Source: Paraburkholderia acidipaludis NBRC 101816 (GTDB taxonomy: Bacteria > Pseudomonadota > Gammaproteobacteria > Burkholderiales > Burkholderiaceae). Taken from it: a stretch of DNA of 64,000 nt. The first letter of the stretch is position 1. Every line of letters starts with the position of its first letter. The notes under the pieces were generated by a model that saw nothing but the letters and a program-made list of their open reading frames with translations, did no database searches and was not told the origin of the DNA. Positions 10,049-19,130 of this stretch are shown here, piece by piece. The stretch spans positions 136,354-200,353 of the forward strand of contig NZ_BAXZ01000016.1 in the NCBI RefSeq assembly GCF_000684975.1, given 5' to 3'. Position numbers and translations under genes: made by a program.

Positions 10049-10095
10049 TCGAAAAGGAAGTACCTCGCAAGCTGCATTAAGGATTCCAATCATTG

Positions 10096-11859
10096 ATGAA
10101 TGTAAAAAAGAGGCTGGCGGCGTTGCCGCTCGCAGCCCTGATACCGCTCGCGCCCCACGCACAAGAGACCCCACCTGATGTTGCCGCTGCGGCCCGCGCA
10201 AACGCGCTGCAAAACCAGCAGATCCAGCAGCAGCGCGACGCACAGCAGCGCGCGGCGACCGTCGCCACACCCGCTGTCCTCTCGGAAGCGCCTGCAGCAG
10301 GAACATGGCCGGTGCTGCCCGCCGAGACGCCGTGCTTCCGCATTGATACGTTCACCGTCGAGGTGCCCGATACGCTGCCCGAGGCGCAGCGCACGAAAGG
10401 CGCATCAGCCTTGCCCATGGACCGGTTCGCATTCCTGCACGACTGGTTGCAGCACTACCGGGGGCAATGCATCGGCAAACAGGGCCTCGACGTACTCACA
10501 AAAGATCTGCAGCGCGAAATCCTGAGCCGCGGCTACGTCACCACGCGCGTCCTGCTCGCACCGCAGGACCTGTCTAAAGGCGCGCTGAAATTCTCCCTCA
10601 TCCCCGGCGTCATCCGTCATCTGGAGTTTGTAGACCCCTCCACGCGCGGAACCTGGAAGAGCGCATTTCCTGCGCGCGACGGCGACGTGCTCCAGTTGCG
10701 CGATCTTGAACAGGGCCTGGAGCAGATGAAGCGCCCCGCGAGCCAGGATGCCACCATGCAGATCGTACCCGGCACCGTGCCCGGCGAAAGCGATGTCGAC
10801 ATCACCGTGAAGCGCTCGAAGCCCTGGACGTTCGTGGCCTCGGTCGACAACTCGGGCCAGCGCGCCACCGGCAAACTCCAGGGCAACGTATCGCTCGGCA
10901 TCGACAATCCGCTCGGCTTGAACGATATCTTCTCGGTCGGTGCGAACCAGGACCTCGAATTCGCCGATCACGGCCTGGGCTCGCACGGCTTCAACGGTTC
11001 GTATTCGATCCCCTGGGGCTACTGGACGGCCACGCTCTACGGCAACACGAACACGTACTACCAGCAGATCGCGGGCGCGAACCAGACCTTCGTGTCGAGC
11101 GGCAACGCGCAGACAGCAGCCCTGAAAATCCAGCGGGTCATCAGCCGCAGCCAGAACGACGTACTCGGCCTCGAATTCCAGTTGATCAAGCGCTGGGGCG
11201 CGAGCTTTATCGCGGACACGACGATTCCGCAACAGGACCGCAACAACACGTTCATTGAAGGCGGCGTGACCGACCGGCACTATTTCGGCGCCGCTCAATT
11301 CGATGGCACGCTCGCGTACCGCCAGGGCATCGGGGGACTCGGGGCAACGCCCGACCCGGACGCGGGCGATGGCACACCGCAGATGGCCACGTACCGCTTC
11401 CACATGGCGACGCTCGACGCGAATCTCTCGGTGCCGTTCGCGGTCGGGAGCCAGCCGCTGCGCTACGTTGCGACCGTGCACGGCCAGTACACGGGCGACA
11501 CGCTGTTCTACATCGACGATCTGAGCATCGGCGGGCGCTACACCGTGCGCGGCTTCGACGGCGAACAGATGCTCGCCGCCGGGCGCGGTTTCTACTGGCG
11601 CAACGAACTGCAAATGCCGATCGGACAGACGGGGCAGTCGCTCTACGCGGGCGTCGATTACGGCCATGTTTTCGGCCCGGGGACGGAAGTGCTGGTGGGA
11701 ACGCAACTGGCGGGAGCGGTCATCGGCATCCGGGGCGGTCTGCCCATCCATATCGGCACGCTCTCCTGGGATCTTTTCGCGGGCACGCCGATCTACAAGC
11801 CGGACGGGTTCGATACCGCGCGGGTGACGCTGGGGTTCCAGGTGATCGGGCAATTCTGA
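10096..11859 (+). CDS. bcpB: ShlB/FhaC/HecB-family TpsB outer-membrane transporter
   Basis: This 587-residue two-partner-secretion pore exports BcpA across the outer membrane. A signal peptide (MNVKKRLAALPLAALIPLAP) is followed by a Gln-rich linker, then POTRA-type domains (about residues 75-250, including the PGVIRHLEF segment) and a beta-barrel to the C-terminal Phe. The conserved barrel motif of the Omp85/TpsB superfamily appears as VRGF at 484-487. The ATG at 10096 is chosen over a TTG one codon earlier. An AAGGA lies about 12 bases upstream. It sits 47 bases after the immunity gene, so bcpA, bcpI and bcpB probably form one transcript. No bcpO-like lipoprotein gene fits in the gap. Confidence 0.93.
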   Translation: MNVKKRLAALPLAALIPLAPHAQETPPDVAAAARANALQNQQIQQQRDAQQRAATVATPAVLSEAPAAGTWPVLPAETPCFRIDTFTVEVPDTLPEAQRTKGASALPMDRFAFLHDWLQHYRGQCIGKQGLDVLTKDLQREILSRGYVTTRVLLAPQDLSKGALKFSLIPGVIRHLEFVDPSTRGTWKSAFPARDGDVLQLRDLEQGLEQMKRPASQDATMQIVPGTVPGESDVDITVKRSKPWTFVASVDNSGQRATGKLQGNVSLGIDNPLGLNDIFSVGANQDLEFADHGLGSHGFNGSYSIPWGYWTATLYGNTNTYYQQIAGANQTFVSSGNAQTAALKIQRVISRSQNDVLGLEFQLIKRWGASFIADTTIPQQDRNNTFIEGGVTDRHYFGAAQFDGTLAYRQGIGGLGATPDPDAGDGTPQMATYRFHMATLDANLSVPFAVGSQPLRYVATVHGQYTGDTLFYIDDLSIGGRYTVRGFDGEQMLAAGRGFYWRNELQMPIGQTGQSLYAGVDYGHVFGPGTEVLVGTQLAGAVIGIRGGLPIHIGTLSWDLFAGTPIYKPDGFDTARVTLGFQVIGQF

Positions 11860-11898
11860 CCGTTGCCCGGGGAAAACGCTGGCGGCTTTCGCTCCCGA

Positions 11899-12675
11899 TC
11901 AATCCGCAGGCAAAGTAACCGGAACCCGCATCCGGTAAAACGAAACCGCCTGAATCGCGAGCGTGCACAGAATCGCGCTGCCGTAAGCAACCGGCAGATT
12001 CACGCGCGGCAGCGCGAGGCTCAGCACATAGAAAAACGCAGCGAACCCCAGCAGCCCCGCCACCATGCCGCGCATCAATTGCTGCGCGGGTGCATGACCG
12101 ATCATCCGGTGTGCGAACACGGCAAGAATGATGGCCATGAACGGGAACGACGCGAGCACACCGCTCGCTTCAGGACCGACATAAGGCGCAATCATCGTCA
12201 CGCTGACCACGAGCGTCGCAATGAGCACCATCCGCGAGGGCAAGTCCCACCACGGCGGATCGAGCCGGCCGCTTTGGGCTACCTTGCGGGGCATGAGACT
12301 GAGCGCGAGGGCCGCGGCAAGAACGGCAACCAGGAACAGGCCGGTTTCCGGCAACGCACTGCGTTGCAGAAGGATGGCCACGGCGGCAAACGTCGCGCTG
12401 GCGCCGGCAAGAGCCACGGGCCATCCCCGGGTCGCCAGCCGGCAATAGGCAAAGCAAAAGGCCGCTTGCGCAGCCGTTGCGACCAGCGACCCGGCCGTGG
12501 CCTGGGCCGCAAAGGCGGGCCCATGCTCCAGCGCCAGAAACACGGAGATCGGCCCCGAAGTGAGCGGCAGGCCCACCAGCAATCCGCCCACCGCTTCGCC
12601 CCAGCGGCGAACGGCAAGACTTGCGGCCAACAGCAACAGCGGCGTAACAACGAGCTTGAAAACCAGAAGATCCAT
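11899..12675 (-). CDS. multi-pass inner-membrane protein of unknown function
   Basis: This is a 258-residue, highly hydrophobic protein with about eight to nine predicted membrane spans and little soluble sequence. The ATG at 12675 (MDLLVFKLVVTPLLLL) is preferred over upstream in-frame starts because it opens directly into the first span; upstream codons encode polar residues unlike a membrane-protein start. A PLTSGPISVF segment and a Gly-rich GGLLVGLPL stretch near residues 22-42 look conserved, but I do not recognise the family. It converges with bcpB, only about 40 bases separating the two stop codons. A transporter or permease-like role is a guess from topology alone. Confidence 0.7.
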   Translation of the reverse strand: MDLLVFKLVVTPLLLLAASLAVRRWGEAVGGLLVGLPLTSGPISVFLALEHGPAFAAQATAGSLVATAAQAAFCFAYCRLATRGWPVALAGASATFAAVAILLQRSALPETGLFLVAVLAAALALSLMPRKVAQSGRLDPPWWDLPSRMVLIATLVVSVTMIAPYVGPEASGVLASFPFMAIILAVFAHRMIGHAPAQQLMRGMVAGLLGFAAFFYVLSLALPRVNLPVAYGSAILCTLAIQAVSFYRMRVPVTLPAD

Positions 12676-12927
12676 GATGAACGAACGATGCGGCAAGCAT
12701 CGGCCTTGCAATAGGTAGTAAGGGATTCGTACCCCCGATATTGCGGGCAGCCGCCGTGCCTGACAAACCATTTCTCGTCATATAACGTTTACCGGCCTGA
12801 TCTGATCTCGTCGAGTTCGCAACCGCCGCCATCACCAGCATGAATGCCTGCGTATTAAAAAAATAAACTTCATCAATACCCGTGCCGTCGCTATGCTGGC
12901 TTCATCCTCTTCCCGGCGGACTTTGCG

Positions 12928-13470
12928 ATGGCGGAACTCTATCTGGTGCGGCACGGGCAGGCGTCGCTCGGCACCGACAACTACGATCAGCTTTCGACCA
13001 CAGGCGAGCAGCAATGCGTCTGGCTTGGCGAGCACTTTGCCCGCAACGGCATTCGCTTCGACCGGATCGTCTGCGGCACGCTGCGACGCCACGCGCAAAC
13101 GCTCGATGCGATCCGGCGCGCGCTGCCCGGCCTGCCCGCGGAACGCGAGATTCATCCGGGGCTGGACGAATACGATTTCCACGCGCTCTTTCGCGCCCTC
13201 GGCGACGAACACCGCGGGCTCGCCGAATCCGTCAACGGCAATCCGCGCGACTTCTTCAAGGCCTTGCGTCAGGTCCTCCATTTATGGACCGAAGGCGCGC
13301 TCGACGAACGCGTGCCCGAAACGTGGCAAGCCTTCCAGCAACGCGTGGCCGACGCGCGCGCGACGATCCAGCGGGGCGAGGCCCAGCGCGTGCTGGCAAT
13401 CACTTCGGGCTTCAATGTCGTCTCGCATCTCGACGAGCCGCAACGCCGCGAGTTCCAGACCTACGGTTGA
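12928..13470 (+). CDS. histidine phosphatase (phosphoglycerate-mutase-like) with an apparent C-terminal internal deletion
   Basis: The protein is 180 residues and starts MAELYLVRHGQAS; R8-H9-G10 is the phosphohistidine motif of the histidine phosphatase superfamily. The first about 155 residues read like the protein that usually precedes the phosphotransferase/acyl-CoA dehydrogenase cluster in Burkholderiales. From memory those relatives are about 225-230 residues and have, after a VLA(I/V)(S/T)SG motif, another 45-50 residues before a PHLD...TYG ending. Here the TSG at about 13401-13409 passes straight into FNVVSHLDEP and the TYG end, as if that block were deleted in frame. The deleted part holds a core helix and strand, so activity is doubtful. 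The next gene follows by 47 bases. Confidence 0.8.
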   Translation: MAELYLVRHGQASLGTDNYDQLSTTGEQQCVWLGEHFARNGIRFDRIVCGTLRRHAQTLDAIRRALPGLPAEREIHPGLDEYDFHALFRALGDEHRGLAESVNGNPRDFFKALRQVLHLWTEGALDERVPETWQAFQQRVADARATIQRGEAQRVLAITSGFNVVSHLDEPQRREFQTYG

Positions 13471-13517
13471 TTCCCCGTCGTTCACCCGACATGCAGTGAA
13501 ATTCCGCATCGAAGCCT

Positions 13518-14546
13518 ATGACCAGCGAACACGCCAGCCTTCCGCTCGATGTCGAGCGGCTCACGCAGTATCTGCAGCAGCACCTCGCCGGCTTTCGCGG
13601 CCCGGTGCGCGCGACGAAGTTCGCGGGCGGCCAGTCCAACCCGACCTTTCTGCTCGACACGCCCAGCGGCCGTTATGTGCTGCGCCGCCAGCCGCCTGGC
13701 GAGTTGCTCAAGTCGGCGCATGCCGTCGACCGTGAATTCCGTGTGTTAGAAGCGCTCGCGCCGACGCCGGTGCCGGTCGCCCAGGCCGTGCATCTGTGCG
13801 AGGACCGCACGGTGATCGGCAGCATGTTCTATCTGATGAGCTACGAAGCGGGGCGCATCTTCTGGAATCCGGCGCTTCCCGAGGTCGACCGGGATACGCG
13901 GCGCGACTACTACGCGTCTATCGTGGCAACGCTCGCCGCGCTTCACAACGTCGATATTCACGCCGTCGGTCTCGCCGATTATGGGCGCCCCGGCAACTAT
14001 TTCCAGCGTCAGATCGAGCTCTGGACGCGGCAATACCGGGCCGCCGAGACGGAGCGCCTTGCTTCGATGGAAGCGCTGATCGACTGGCTGCCGGCGCATT
14101 GCCCTCCCGACGACCCGCACCCTACCCTCGTGCATGGAGACTTTCGCATCGACAATCTCGTCTTCGCCAACGACGCGCCGCGCGTGCAGGCGGTGCTCGA
14201 CTGGGAACTCTCGACGCTGGGCAATCCGCTTGCGGATCTTGCTTACTTTTGCATGTGCCTGCGTTTGCCTTCGAAGGGGCACATCACCGGACTGCTCGGT
14301 CAGGATCGTGCCGCGCTCGGCATCCCCGAAGAAGACGAGATCGTCGCGCAGTACTGCGAACTACGCGGCTTGCCCGGCATCGCCCACTGGAACTTCTATC
14401 TGGCGTTCAGTTTCTTCCGGCTTGCCTCGATTGCCCAGGGCGTAAAGGCGCGCGCCATGCAGGGCAACGCTTCGAGCGCCGATGCTCACGAGGTGGGCGG
14501 GATGGTCGAGCCGCTCGCCAGGCTCGCCGCGGACCTGCTCGCCTGA
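13518..14546 (+). CDS. phosphotransferase family protein (APH fold, ACAD10/11-type)
   Basis: This 342-residue cytoplasmic kinase-fold protein belongs to the aminoglycoside phosphotransferase superfamily. H206-G207-D208 starts the catalytic loop (HGDFRIDNLVF), and the following DWELSTLGNP carries the metal-binding Asp. The N-terminal FAGGQSNPTFLL segment corresponds to the nucleotide loop. In bacteria and animals this domain is coupled to acyl-CoA dehydrogenases (as in ACAD10/ACAD11), where it phosphorylates 4-hydroxyacyl-CoA as part of hydroxy fatty acid breakdown. The neighbouring SDR and acyl-CoA dehydrogenase genes fit that role. Antibiotic resistance is unlikely. Confidence 0.88.
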   Translation: MTSEHASLPLDVERLTQYLQQHLAGFRGPVRATKFAGGQSNPTFLLDTPSGRYVLRRQPPGELLKSAHAVDREFRVLEALAPTPVPVAQAVHLCEDRTVIGSMFYLMSYEAGRIFWNPALPEVDRDTRRDYYASIVATLAALHNVDIHAVGLADYGRPGNYFQRQIELWTRQYRAAETERLASMEALIDWLPAHCPPDDPHPTLVHGDFRIDNLVFANDAPRVQAVLDWELSTLGNPLADLAYFCMCLRLPSKGHITGLLGQDRAALGIPEEDEIVAQYCELRGLPGIAHWNFYLAFSFFRLASIAQGVKARAMQGNASSADAHEVGGMVEPLARLAADLLA

Positions 14547-14583
14547 CACACCAAGCCATTCAACCCGAACCAGGGAAACGACA

Positions 14584-15348
14584 TTGAGCACGAACCTCTT
14601 TGACCTCACGGGCAAAATCGCCCTCGTGACCGGCGCCAGTCGCGGTATCGGCGAAGCCATCGCAACGCTGCTGGCCGAACAAGGCGCTCATGTGATCGTC
14701 TCGAGCCGCAAGCTCGACGACTGCGAAGCGGTTGCCGCAAGCCTGCGCGCAAACGGCAAGAGCGCCGAAGCCTTCGCATGCCACGTCGGCCGCATGGACG
14801 ACATCGCGGCCATCTTCGCCCATATCCGCGAAAGGCATGGCCGCCTCGACATTCTCGTCAACAACGCGGCGGCCAACCCCTATTTCGGCCATATCCTCGA
14901 TACCGACCTCGCCTCCTACAACAAGACCGTTGAAGTGAACGTGCGCGGCTACTTCTTCATGTCGGCGGAAGCCGGCAAGATGATGAAGGCGCAGGGCGGC
15001 GGCGCCATCGTCAATACGGCCTCGGTCAACGCGCTGCAACCCGGCGACATGCAGGGCATCTACTCGATCACGAAAGCCGCGGTCGTCAACATGACCAAAG
15101 CGTTCGCAAAGGAGTGCGGACCGTTCGGTATCCGTGTGAATGCGCTGCTGCCCGGTCTCACGAAGACGAAGTTCGCCGGCGCACTGTTCGAGAACAAGGC
15201 GCTCTACGACCGCTGGATCAACGAAATCCCGCTGCGCCGCCACGGCGAACCGCGCGAAATGGCCGGCACCGTGCTCTATCTCGTCTCCGACGCGTCGAGC
15301 TACACCAACGGCGAATGCATCGTCGTCGATGGCGGCCTGACGATCTAG
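14584..15348 (+). CDS. SDR family oxidoreductase
   Basis: This is a 254-residue short-chain dehydrogenase. TGASRGIG (about residues 16-23) is the cofactor-binding glycine motif, NNAA follows strand 4, and a Ser in NTASVNA with YSITK supplies the catalytic Ser-Tyr-Lys set. The protein ends DGGLTI, typical of classical SDRs. The start is a TTG at 14584, chosen because AGGGA lies 7 bases upstream and the protein begins STNLFDLTGK as in relatives; in-frame codons further upstream overlap the phosphotransferase gene. It lies between the phosphotransferase and acyl-CoA dehydrogenase genes in an evident operon. The substrate is probably a hydroxyacyl intermediate, inferred from context. Confidence 0.9.
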   Translation: MSTNLFDLTGKIALVTGASRGIGEAIATLLAEQGAHVIVSSRKLDDCEAVAASLRANGKSAEAFACHVGRMDDIAAIFAHIRERHGRLDILVNNAAANPYFGHILDTDLASYNKTVEVNVRGYFFMSAEAGKMMKAQGGGAIVNTASVNALQPGDMQGIYSITKAAVVNMTKAFAKECGPFGIRVNALLPGLTKTKFAGALFENKALYDRWINEIPLRRHGEPREMAGTVLYLVSDASSYTNGECIVVDGGLTI

Positions 15349-15372
15349 CACTCCGTACGGAAGGAACCCGAA

Positions 15373-16623
15373 ATGAATTTCGCTTATAGCCCCAAAGTTG
15401 AAGACCTGCTGCGCCGCGTGCGCAGCTTCATGGACGAACATATCGTGCCGCGCCACCAGCAATGGCTGGAAGAGGTGCATGCGGGGCACTACCCCGTATC
15501 GTTCATGGAAGACCTCAAGGCCATCGCCAAAGCCGAGGGCCTGTGGAACCTCTTCCTGCCGCACCTGAAGGACGACGAACCAGGCACGCGCCTCACGAAC
15601 CTCGAATATGCCCCGCTGGCCGAAGTCATGGGCCGAATCTCCTGGGCGCCCGAAGTGTTCAACTGCAACGCGCCCGACACCGGCAACATGGAGCTGCTGC
15701 ACATGTTCGCGACGCCCGCGCAGCGCGAGCAGTGGCTCGTGCCGCTGCTGGAAGGCACGATCCGTTCGGCCTTCGCGATGACCGAGCCCGACGTGCCCTC
15801 TTCCGACGCCACGAACATCACGACGTCGATCCGGCGCGACGGCGACGACTACGTGATCGACGGCCGCAAGTGGTTCATCACGAACGCGGCGCACCCGAAC
15901 TGCAAGCTCTTCATCGTCATGGGCAAGACCGATCCCGATGCGGAGAGCCATCGCCAGCAGAGCATGATCCTCGTTCCGGTGAACACGCCGGGTGTGACGA
16001 TCGTGCGCAATATTCCGGTCATGAATCACGTTTCACCGGAAGGCCATTGCGAGGTGACGTTCAGGAACGTTCGCGTGCCGGCGTCGAACCTGCTGGGCGA
16101 AGAAGGCAGCGGCTTCGCGCTCGCGCAGGCGCGGCTCGGGCCGGGGCGCATTCACCACTGCATGCGCTCGATCGGCGCGGCGGAACTGGCGCTCGAACTG
16201 ATGATCGAGCGCGCTCAGGAGCGCAAGGCGTTCGGCAAGTACCTGCACCAGCATGGCACGGTGGGCGAATGGATTGCGAAGTCGCGCATCGAGATCGAAC
16301 AGGCGCGGCTGCTCGTGCTGAAAACGGCGTGGCTCCTCGACGAAGTGGGCGCGAAAGCGGCGCGTAAAGAAATTTCGATGATCAAGGCGCTGATCCCGCA
16401 GATCCACACCACGGTCTGCGACCGCGCGATGCAGGTGTTCGGCGCCATGGGCCTGAGCCCCGACACGCCGCTCGCCGACCACTGGACCTGGGGCCGCGCA
16501 CTGCGCTTCGCCGACGGCCCCGACGAAGTCCACTTGCAGGCCATTGCTCGCATGGAGATTGGCGCAAGCAAAGCGGAGCTCGGCTCGACGGCGGCGTACC
16601 TGAACATCCCGCCGCGGGATTGA
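15373..16623 (+). CDS. acyl-CoA dehydrogenase family protein (ACAD11-like)
   Basis: This 416-residue flavoprotein has the full acyl-CoA dehydrogenase layout: an N-terminal helical domain, the middle beta domain with FAMTEPDVPSSDATN and WFITNAAHPN, and a C-terminal helical domain with RKAFGKYLHQ and the QVFGAMGLSPDTPLA segment. It would oxidise an acyl-CoA to the 2-enoyl-CoA, passing electrons to ETF. An AAGGAA ribosome-binding sequence precedes the ATG. With the preceding phosphatase-like, phosphotransferase and SDR genes it forms the co-directional set widely seen in proteobacteria. The exact chain length or substrate cannot be read from sequence. Confidence 0.93.
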   Translation: MNFAYSPKVEDLLRRVRSFMDEHIVPRHQQWLEEVHAGHYPVSFMEDLKAIAKAEGLWNLFLPHLKDDEPGTRLTNLEYAPLAEVMGRISWAPEVFNCNAPDTGNMELLHMFATPAQREQWLVPLLEGTIRSAFAMTEPDVPSSDATNITTSIRRDGDDYVIDGRKWFITNAAHPNCKLFIVMGKTDPDAESHRQQSMILVPVNTPGVTIVRNIPVMNHVSPEGHCEVTFRNVRVPASNLLGEEGSGFALAQARLGPGRIHHCMRSIGAAELALELMIERAQERKAFGKYLHQHGTVGEWIAKSRIEIEQARLLVLKTAWLLDEVGAKAARKEISMIKALIPQIHTTVCDRAMQVFGAMGLSPDTPLADHWTWGRALRFADGPDEVHLQAIARMEIGASKAELGSTAAYLNIPPRD

Positions 16624-16699
16624 ACGACCAGAAAGACGCGGCCGAACGCATCGCCACGACGCCTCTCGTTTATGATGGTGGGCAAACGGAGGCAGTGCG

Positions 16700-17647
16700 A
16701 TGCGTTCACCGAAGCGGGACTTGAACCTGTTCGTCGTATTCGAGTCGATCTACGAAAAGCGCAATCTGACCCGCGCCGCAGAGGCGCTCTTCATCACCCA
16801 GCCGGCGGTCAGCAATGCGCTGGCCCGCATGCGCAAGGCGTTCAATGATCCGCTCTTCGTGAGCACGCCATCCGGCATGGTGCCCACGCCGCTCACCGAA
16901 AACATCATCGGCCGCGTGCGCGAAGCATTGCAATTGCTGGAAGCGAGTGCGACCGAAGGCGACGTTTTTGTTCCGGCCACCTCGGAGCGCACCTTTCGTC
17001 TGAGCATGCCGGATTTGACGGAAGCGATCCTGCTGCCCGCGCTTGGCGAACTGCTTCAGCAGCAGGCGCCTGGCATGAGCCTGGAGTGCTATTTCACACC
17101 GCGCAGCGAACTGTCCGCGGCGCTTGCGACCGGCAAGATCGACTTTGCGATCGACGTGCCGCTCATCGACGACCCGCAGTTGCATACCATGCCGCTAGGG
17201 AGCGACCGCTATGCGTGCCTGCTGCGCCACGACCACCCGTTCGCGGGCGACACGCTGAGCCTCGACGACTATCTGGCGCTCGGCCACATTCAGGTGTCGA
17301 GCCGCCGCCAGGGAAGCGGGTTCGTGGATGCGGAGCTGAAGAAGCTCGGCAAGGCGCGGCGCATCCAGATGCGCGTGCAGCACTACATGGTGGCGCCGCT
17401 CGTGGCCCTGCGCACCGATCTCGCGCTGACCGCGCCGATCCAGCTTCTGCAACGGCATGACGCGCGAATTCTGGAATTGCCATTCGGGCTGCCACGGCTC
17501 GAATGGCACCTGTACTGGCATCGCAGCAGCGAACAGGATCAGGCCAGCATCTGGCTGCGCCGCAAGGTGATCGACCTGTTGAGCGACCGGGCCAGCGTGC
17601 CGGAGCAGCCGGAACGCAAACGCCGCAGGGCGCGCACCCGCACGTAG
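16700..17647 (+). CDS. LysR-family transcriptional regulator
   Basis: This is a 315-residue LysR-type regulator. The N-terminal winged helix-turn-helix spans about residues 1-65 (LNLFVVFESIYEKRNLTRAA, then ITQPAVSNALARMR), and the effector-binding domain follows. The last about 20 residues are Arg-rich. It follows the acyl-CoA dehydrogenase gene by 76 bases in the same direction and converges on the MFS transporter gene, so it may regulate the upstream cluster, though this is inference. The N-terminal pattern DLNLFVVFESIYEKRNLTRAA is of the NodD/NahR-like subgroup. The effector is unknown. Confidence 0.9.
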   Translation: MRSPKRDLNLFVVFESIYEKRNLTRAAEALFITQPAVSNALARMRKAFNDPLFVSTPSGMVPTPLTENIIGRVREALQLLEASATEGDVFVPATSERTFRLSMPDLTEAILLPALGELLQQQAPGMSLECYFTPRSELSAALATGKIDFAIDVPLIDDPQLHTMPLGSDRYACLLRHDHPFAGDTLSLDDYLALGHIQVSSRRQGSGFVDAELKKLGKARRIQMRVQHYMVAPLVALRTDLALTAPIQLLQRHDARILELPFGLPRLEWHLYWHRSSEQDQASIWLRRKVIDLLSDRASVPEQPERKRRRARTRT

Positions 17648-17697
17648 CACCCTCGCGTAGCAGCCCTTAGCATCGCTTGGCGCCCCAGCCACAACCC

Positions 17698-19047
17698 TCA
17701 CTGCGCGGCGCGCATTTGCGCCGCCGGCTCCGTGCTCACCGTGCGTTGCGAAACGAGTATGCCTATGGCGGCCAGAACCGCCGGCACGGCAAGCATCCCG
17801 AGAACGGCGCCGAATTGCCAGCCGAGTCCCAACAGCGCGCCGCCAATGGCGGAGCCGAAAATGCTGCCGAAGCGGCCCATGCCCAGCATCCAGCTCACGC
17901 CCGTCGCGCGCGCGACCGTCGGGTAGCGGCCCGGCGCATAGGCGTTGAGGCCTGTTTGCGCGCCGCTCATGCAGAAGCCCGCGGCGAACACGAGCAGCGC
18001 GAGCGACGAGGACAGCGCGCCCATCGCGCCCAGCACCAGCACGCAGATCCCGCCGCCCACGTACGCGACGCTGATGACCCGCGCGGGGCGCACCTTGTCC
18101 ATGATCCAGCCCACGAGCACGGCACCGATCGTCCCGCCAATCTGGAACATGGCCGTCACGTTGGCCGCCACGGTCATGGAAAGACCCGCGTCCTTGATCA
18201 GCGTCGGCAGCCAGCCGGTCAGCAGATAGATAACCAGTAGTCCCATGAAATACGTCACCCACAGGGCGATCGTCATTACCCCGTAGCCGTGCGAGAACAG
18301 CACGCCGATAGGCTTGCGAGTGGGCAGCGGCGGCTCGGTCGAAACGAAGGTCTCGTCGCCGTGAAAGCGCGCCCCCGTGACCCGGCTGAGCACCGCGCCA
18401 ATGCGTGCCGACGAAGCGCCGCGCACGGCGAGAAGGCGTGCCGATTCGGGCAAAAGCCAGATCTGCAGCGGCACGAGCGCAAGCGGCACGGCGCCGCCGA
18501 AAATCAGCACGGCACGCCAGCCGTGCGCCGGAATCAGCCAGCCGGCGGCAAAGCCGATCAGCGCCGACCCCAGATTGAAGCCCGTGAACATGATCGTGAT
18601 GAGGAGCGCGCGCTTGCGTTGCGGTGAGTACTCCGAGAGCAGCGTCGTCGAGTTGGGCATGGCTGCGCCCAGACCGATGCCGCTCAGAATCCGCAGCAGC
18701 GCCATCGATGCCGGCGACTGCGTGAAGGCCGTGAGAATCGTAAAGACACCGAACAGAAACACGGAAGCCACGAGCACCCACTTGCGGCCGATGCGGTCCG
18801 ACGCCGGGCCCGCGGTCAGCGCGCCGATCACGAGGCCGATAGGCGCGGCGCTCATGACGAGCCCGAACGCCGGCCGCGAGATGGCCCACTCGTGAATGAC
18901 GGAAGGCGCCACGAAGCCCATGATGGCCACGTCCATCCCGTCGGCGGTCACGGCAAGAAAGCACAGCGCCACCAATAGCCACTGCCAGGCCGAAATGGGA
19001 CGTTCGTCGATGAACGCCTTGATATCAATCGTCTTGCTGGTCGACAT
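17698..19047 (-). CDS. MFS transporter, aromatic acid:H+ symporter (AAHS) type
   Basis: This 449-residue inner-membrane protein has 12 predicted spans. DGMDVAIMGFVAPSV at the end of span 1 and GPASDRIGRKWVL in the loop between spans 2 and 3 are the signatures of the AAHS family, whose members include PcaK, BenK and GalP. The ATG at 19047 is preferred because AGGAG lies about 7 bases upstream; in-frame upstream codons give Arg-rich sequence that cannot be part of the protein. It is the last gene of the minus-strand ligJ-ligK set. It is therefore probably the uptake system for gallate, protocatechuate or a related acid, inferred from context. Confidence 0.9.
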   Translation of the reverse strand: MSTSKTIDIKAFIDERPISAWQWLLVALCFLAVTADGMDVAIMGFVAPSVIHEWAISRPAFGLVMSAAPIGLVIGALTAGPASDRIGRKWVLVASVFLFGVFTILTAFTQSPASMALLRILSGIGLGAAMPNSTTLLSEYSPQRKRALLITIMFTGFNLGSALIGFAAGWLIPAHGWRAVLIFGGAVPLALVPLQIWLLPESARLLAVRGASSARIGAVLSRVTGARFHGDETFVSTEPPLPTRKPIGVLFSHGYGVMTIALWVTYFMGLLVIYLLTGWLPTLIKDAGLSMTVAANVTAMFQIGGTIGAVLVGWIMDKVRPARVISVAYVGGGICVLVLGAMGALSSSLALLVFAAGFCMSGAQTGLNAYAPGRYPTVARATGVSWMLGMGRFGSIFGSAIGGALLGLGWQFGAVLGMLAVPAVLAAIGILVSQRTVSTEPAAQMRAAQ

Positions 19048-19130
19048 CTGTTGTCTCCTCTCTCTTTGTAGTGAGATCCGCCGCCGAAGCGGCATACCTT
19101 CTTCAATCCAGACCCGAATCCATGGCAGTC

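Noticed and set aside
13518..14546. Aminoglycoside resistance gene
   Set aside because: The APH fold is present but the neighbours and the sequence are those of the ACAD10/11-type phosphotransferase group.
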